A stretch of DNA of 64,000 nt from Haloarcula argentinensis DSM 12282 (lineage in GTDB: Archaea; Halobacteriota; Halobacteria; Halobacteriales; Haloarculaceae), in contig AOLX01000014.1 of assembly GCA_000336895.1 (NCBI GenBank), positions 570,905-634,904 on the forward strand, given 5' to 3'. Positions within the stretch are counted from its first letter, which is position 1. Every line of letters starts with the position of its first letter. This document shows, in pieces, positions 61,874-64,000 of the stretch. Under the pieces are notes generated by a model. It was not told where the DNA came from and did not search any database. It worked only from the letters and a program-made list of their open reading frames with translations. A program made the translations under genes and the position numbers.

Positions 61874-63406
61874 ATGACCGAACACGCGGAGTCGGCGGCA
61901 GACGAGTTCCCGGAACCGTCAGGGACGGGGCGCGTCGACGTCGTCGGAACCGCTCACGTTTCCGAGCACAGCGTCGCAGAAGTGGAATCAGCGATTGAGG
62001 AATCCGAGCCCGATATCGTCGCCGTCGAACTCGACGAGGGTCGGTATCGGCAGATCAAGGGCGAAACGCCCGACGACCTCGATGCGAGCGACCTCCTGCG
62101 CGGGAACACCGTCTTTCAGTTCCTCGCGTACTGGATGCTGTCGTACATCCAGACCAGACTGGGCGACAGGTTCGATATCGAGCCGGGTGCAGACATGAAG
62201 GCGGGCATCGACACCGCCGAACGGCTCGGTCTGGGCGTCGCACTCGTTGACCGGGACATTCAGACGACCGTCCAGCGGTTCTGGGCGCGGTTGACGACCG
62301 TCGAGAAGCTCAAGCTCGTCGGCAGTCTCGCAGCCGAGATGGGGCCGCCGTTGACCGTTGGGCTGACCATCGGTGCTGTCTTCGGCGGGCTGTTTGCAGT
62401 CGTCGCCGGGGCCTTCGGTGGTCCGTTTATCGTCCCGAGTGGATCGCTTTCGGGGGTTCTGCCGGGCGGTCTCGGCGGGACCGTCGAGGGCTTGCTCGAT
62501 ACGCTGTTGCTCATCTGTGTTGCTGCAGCCGGTATCGGAATCCCCATCGCCTCGCTGTTGGTCCAGTTCCGCGGCGATGCCGACGTCGAGGAGTTCGACA
62601 TGGAGAAGCTGACCGACACTGACGTGGTCAGTGCGATGATGGAAGAGTTCCGCCAGTTCTCTCCTGGCGGTGCCGAGGCGCTTATCGACGAACGCGACGC
62701 GTTCATCGCCCACCGGCTCATCGCTCTCCGCGAGGCCGGCTATCACGTCCTCGCCGTCGTCGGCGCTGGCCACCGCGAAGGGATCCAGAACTATCTCGAC
62801 AACCCGGAGACGCTTCCGCCGATGGAGTCGCTCACCGGAACCGAGGGTGGGCGTCGCGTCTCGCTGTACAAACTCGTCGGCTACGGCTTCGGGGTCGTCT
62901 TTCTCGTCTTCTTCGGCCTACTTATTCTCGGCGGCGCGAGTCAGGCCGTCCTACTACAGCTGTTCGTCGCGCTGGTGGTGGTCAACGCCGTGCTAGCCGG
63001 CGGGCTGGCGAAGGTGGCCGGCGCGCACTGGTCGAGTGCGGCCGCCGCCGGGGCCTTCGGCTGGCTGACGAGCCTGTTCCCGCTGCTCGCGGCGGGCTGG
63101 TTCGCGGGCTACGTCGAACTGCGGTACATCTCGGTTAACATCAGCGATATCGCAACACTCAACCAGATACTCAACGATCAGGAGTCACCGGTGATGGACC
63201 TCGTCAGCCGGATGCGTGCAGTACCGCTGTTCCGCCTGATCCTCGTCGTCGCACTGACGAACGTCGGCAGCGCAATCGCCTCCTACGTCGTGTTCCCGGT
63301 GCTGATTCCGTACATCTCCTCGGACATCGGTGGGATGCAGGGTGTCTCGCGCCTGCTCTGGCAGGGCGTCCGCGAAGGGACCCAGATACTCGTGGGGGTA
63401 ATCTGA
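61874..63406 (+). CDS. TraB-family membrane protein
   Basis: A 510-residue protein. The soluble N-terminal TraB/PrgY domain (about 15-260) has VVGTAHVSEHSVAEVE and the acidic motif IVAVELDEGRYRQIKG, with later VVGAGHREG. Hydrophobic segments at about 160-210 and five or six C-terminal helices (about 330-510) anchor it. TraB/PrgY members limit pheromone activity in enterococci and are proposed metalloprotease-like; the archaeal role is unknown. ATG 61874 was chosen. Stop overlaps the next start (TGATG). Confidence 0.9.
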   Translation: MTEHAESAADEFPEPSGTGRVDVVGTAHVSEHSVAEVESAIEESEPDIVAVELDEGRYRQIKGETPDDLDASDLLRGNTVFQFLAYWMLSYIQTRLGDRFDIEPGADMKAGIDTAERLGLGVALVDRDIQTTVQRFWARLTTVEKLKLVGSLAAEMGPPLTVGLTIGAVFGGLFAVVAGAFGGPFIVPSGSLSGVLPGGLGGTVEGLLDTLLLICVAAAGIGIPIASLLVQFRGDADVEEFDMEKLTDTDVVSAMMEEFRQFSPGGAEALIDERDAFIAHRLIALREAGYHVLAVVGAGHREGIQNYLDNPETLPPMESLTGTEGGRRVSLYKLVGYGFGVVFLVFFGLLILGGASQAVLLQLFVALVVVNAVLAGGLAKVAGAHWSSAAAAGAFGWLTSLFPLLAAGWFAGYVELRYISVNISDIATLNQILNDQESPVMDLVSRMRAVPLFRLILVVALTNVGSAIASYVVFPVLIPYISSDIGGMQGVSRLLWQGVREGTQILVGVI

Positions 63407-64000
63407 TGGCGGGTCGACGACGACGACCCACCACGGACCGAACTATCGGCGGTCTCAGCTTCAGCCAGCGCGAACTCCGGGACCTCCTCGTCGCCTGGCT
63501 TGCACTCGGACTGGCGTTTACCTTCTTCCTCGAACGAGAGTTCCGACGCATCGTTTTCGGCCAGTTCGGCGGGCTCTCGGGTGCCGAAATCGCCAGCACG
63601 TTTGCAGTCAGCCTGCTGACGGTCGGCGTCGGCTTCCTGTTGCACGAACTGGCACACAAGGTCGTCGCCGTCCGCTTCGGTCAGATCGCCGCGTTCAAGG
63701 CCGATTACCGGATGCTCGGGTTCGCAGTTCTGGGCGGTCTCGTCGGCTTCCTGTTTGCCGCGCCGGGGGCGGTCGTCCACCGTGGTCGACTCACAGCGAA
63801 GCAACACGGCCTCATCGCCGTTGCCGGGCCGGTGACGAACCTCGCGCTCGCCGTTGTCTTTCTCGTTCCGTTCGTCGCGGCACTACTGTCGAGCACGGGT
63901 GGCTTCCTCTGGGAAGTCGCACGGATGGGCCTGCAGATCAATCTCCTGCTCGCCGGCTTCAATATGCTGCCCTTTGGTCCGCTCGACGGCCGAACGGTTC
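63406..64000 (+). CDS. Site-2-type membrane metalloprotease (M50), 3' end missing
   Basis: Open to the window end; 198 codons visible. Membrane helices at about 30-45, 65-85, 105-125, 145-170 and 178-198. The zinc motif HELAH is at 80-84 and the second motif region NMLPFGPLDG at the end, with the Asp of PLDG as third ligand. It cleaves substrates within the membrane. Its start overlaps the TraB-family stop, so the two are co-translated and may work together. Confidence 0.92.
   Translation, partial: MAGRRRRPTTDRTIGGLSFSQRELRDLLVAWLALGLAFTFFLEREFRRIVFGQFGGLSGAEIASTFAVSLLTVGVGFLLHELAHKVVAVRFGQIAAFKADYRMLGFAVLGGLVGFLFAAPGAVVHRGRLTAKQHGLIAVAGPVTNLALAVVFLVPFVAALLSSTGGFLWEVARMGLQINLLLAGFNMLPFGPLDGRTV

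Noticed and set aside
1..64000. CRISPR arrays, rRNA, tRNA and insertion sequences
   Set aside because: No regularly spaced repeats, no cloverleaf with complete arms and no transposase-like frame were seen by eye. A tRNAscan or Rfam search would be decisive.

Overview
The window is chromosomal DNA from an extremely halophilic archaeon (class Halobacteria). It is GC-rich and its proteins are strongly acidic. It carries halobacterial transducers, a halocyanin, HTH_10 (Bat-type) and TrmB regulators, an AglB/AglJ N-glycosylation set, and promoters with a TATA box about 25-30 nt before the start codon (leaderless transcripts). The combination of a nos cluster with these glycosylation genes would fit a Haloarcula-like organism, but the genus is an inference. 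No rRNA, tRNA, CRISPR array or intact insertion sequence was found.

Region 1 (1-5.7 kb): the 3' part of a membrane transducer that keeps its sensor and HAMP domains but lacks the CheA/CheW-binding hairpin tip. Two small genes follow, then 1.6 kb with no convincing gene. Next come a ribbon-helix-helix-like protein and a tyrosine recombinase with overlapping reading frames, and an 18-bp inverted repeat with a 6-bp spacer just behind them.

Region 2 (5.7-15 kb): an amino-acid (probably arginine/ornithine) catabolic block, all on the minus strand. It reads IclR regulator, glutamate dehydrogenase, arginase, class III aminotransferase, a complete polar amino-acid ABC transporter, and a Bat-type HTH regulator. 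Together these would import arginine, cut it to ornithine and urea, transaminate ornithine and feed glutamate to 2-oxoglutarate.

Region 3 (15.4-23 kb): a nitrous oxide reduction operon (halocyanin, nosZ, a 4-TM protein, nosD, nosF, nosY) behind a clear TATA box and a strong dyad.

Region 4 (23-38.8 kb): signalling and housekeeping genes. These include a HisG-like protein with a coiled-coil partner, an UlaG-like hydrolase, UspA, a YlbF-like protein, a soluble PAS transducer and Dph2. A run of three histidine kinases with a response regulator follows, then a METTL5-like methylase, a rhomboid protease, and a DoxX/HxlR divergent pair sharing a perfect dyad.

Region 5 (38.8-59.8 kb): a cell-surface glycan island. 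It has aglJ, a TrmB-type regulator beside an exact TACT-N8-GAGTA site, five alkaline-phosphatase-superfamily proteins, two GT4, one further GT2, one GT39-like enzyme, two Wzx-type flippases, an aglG-like GT2 and aglB. The four sulfatase-like proteins lack the C/S-x-P-x-R formylglycine motif, and all five members of the superfamily end in a shared L-x-x-LGY tail, so their reaction is unclear.

Region 6 (59.9-64 kb): a 59-residue HEWD zinc-binding-type protein, a conserved hypothetical, an acyl-CoA thioesterase, a PadR regulator with operator-like repeats over its own start codon, a TraB-family membrane protein and the 5' part of a site-2-type membrane metalloprotease.
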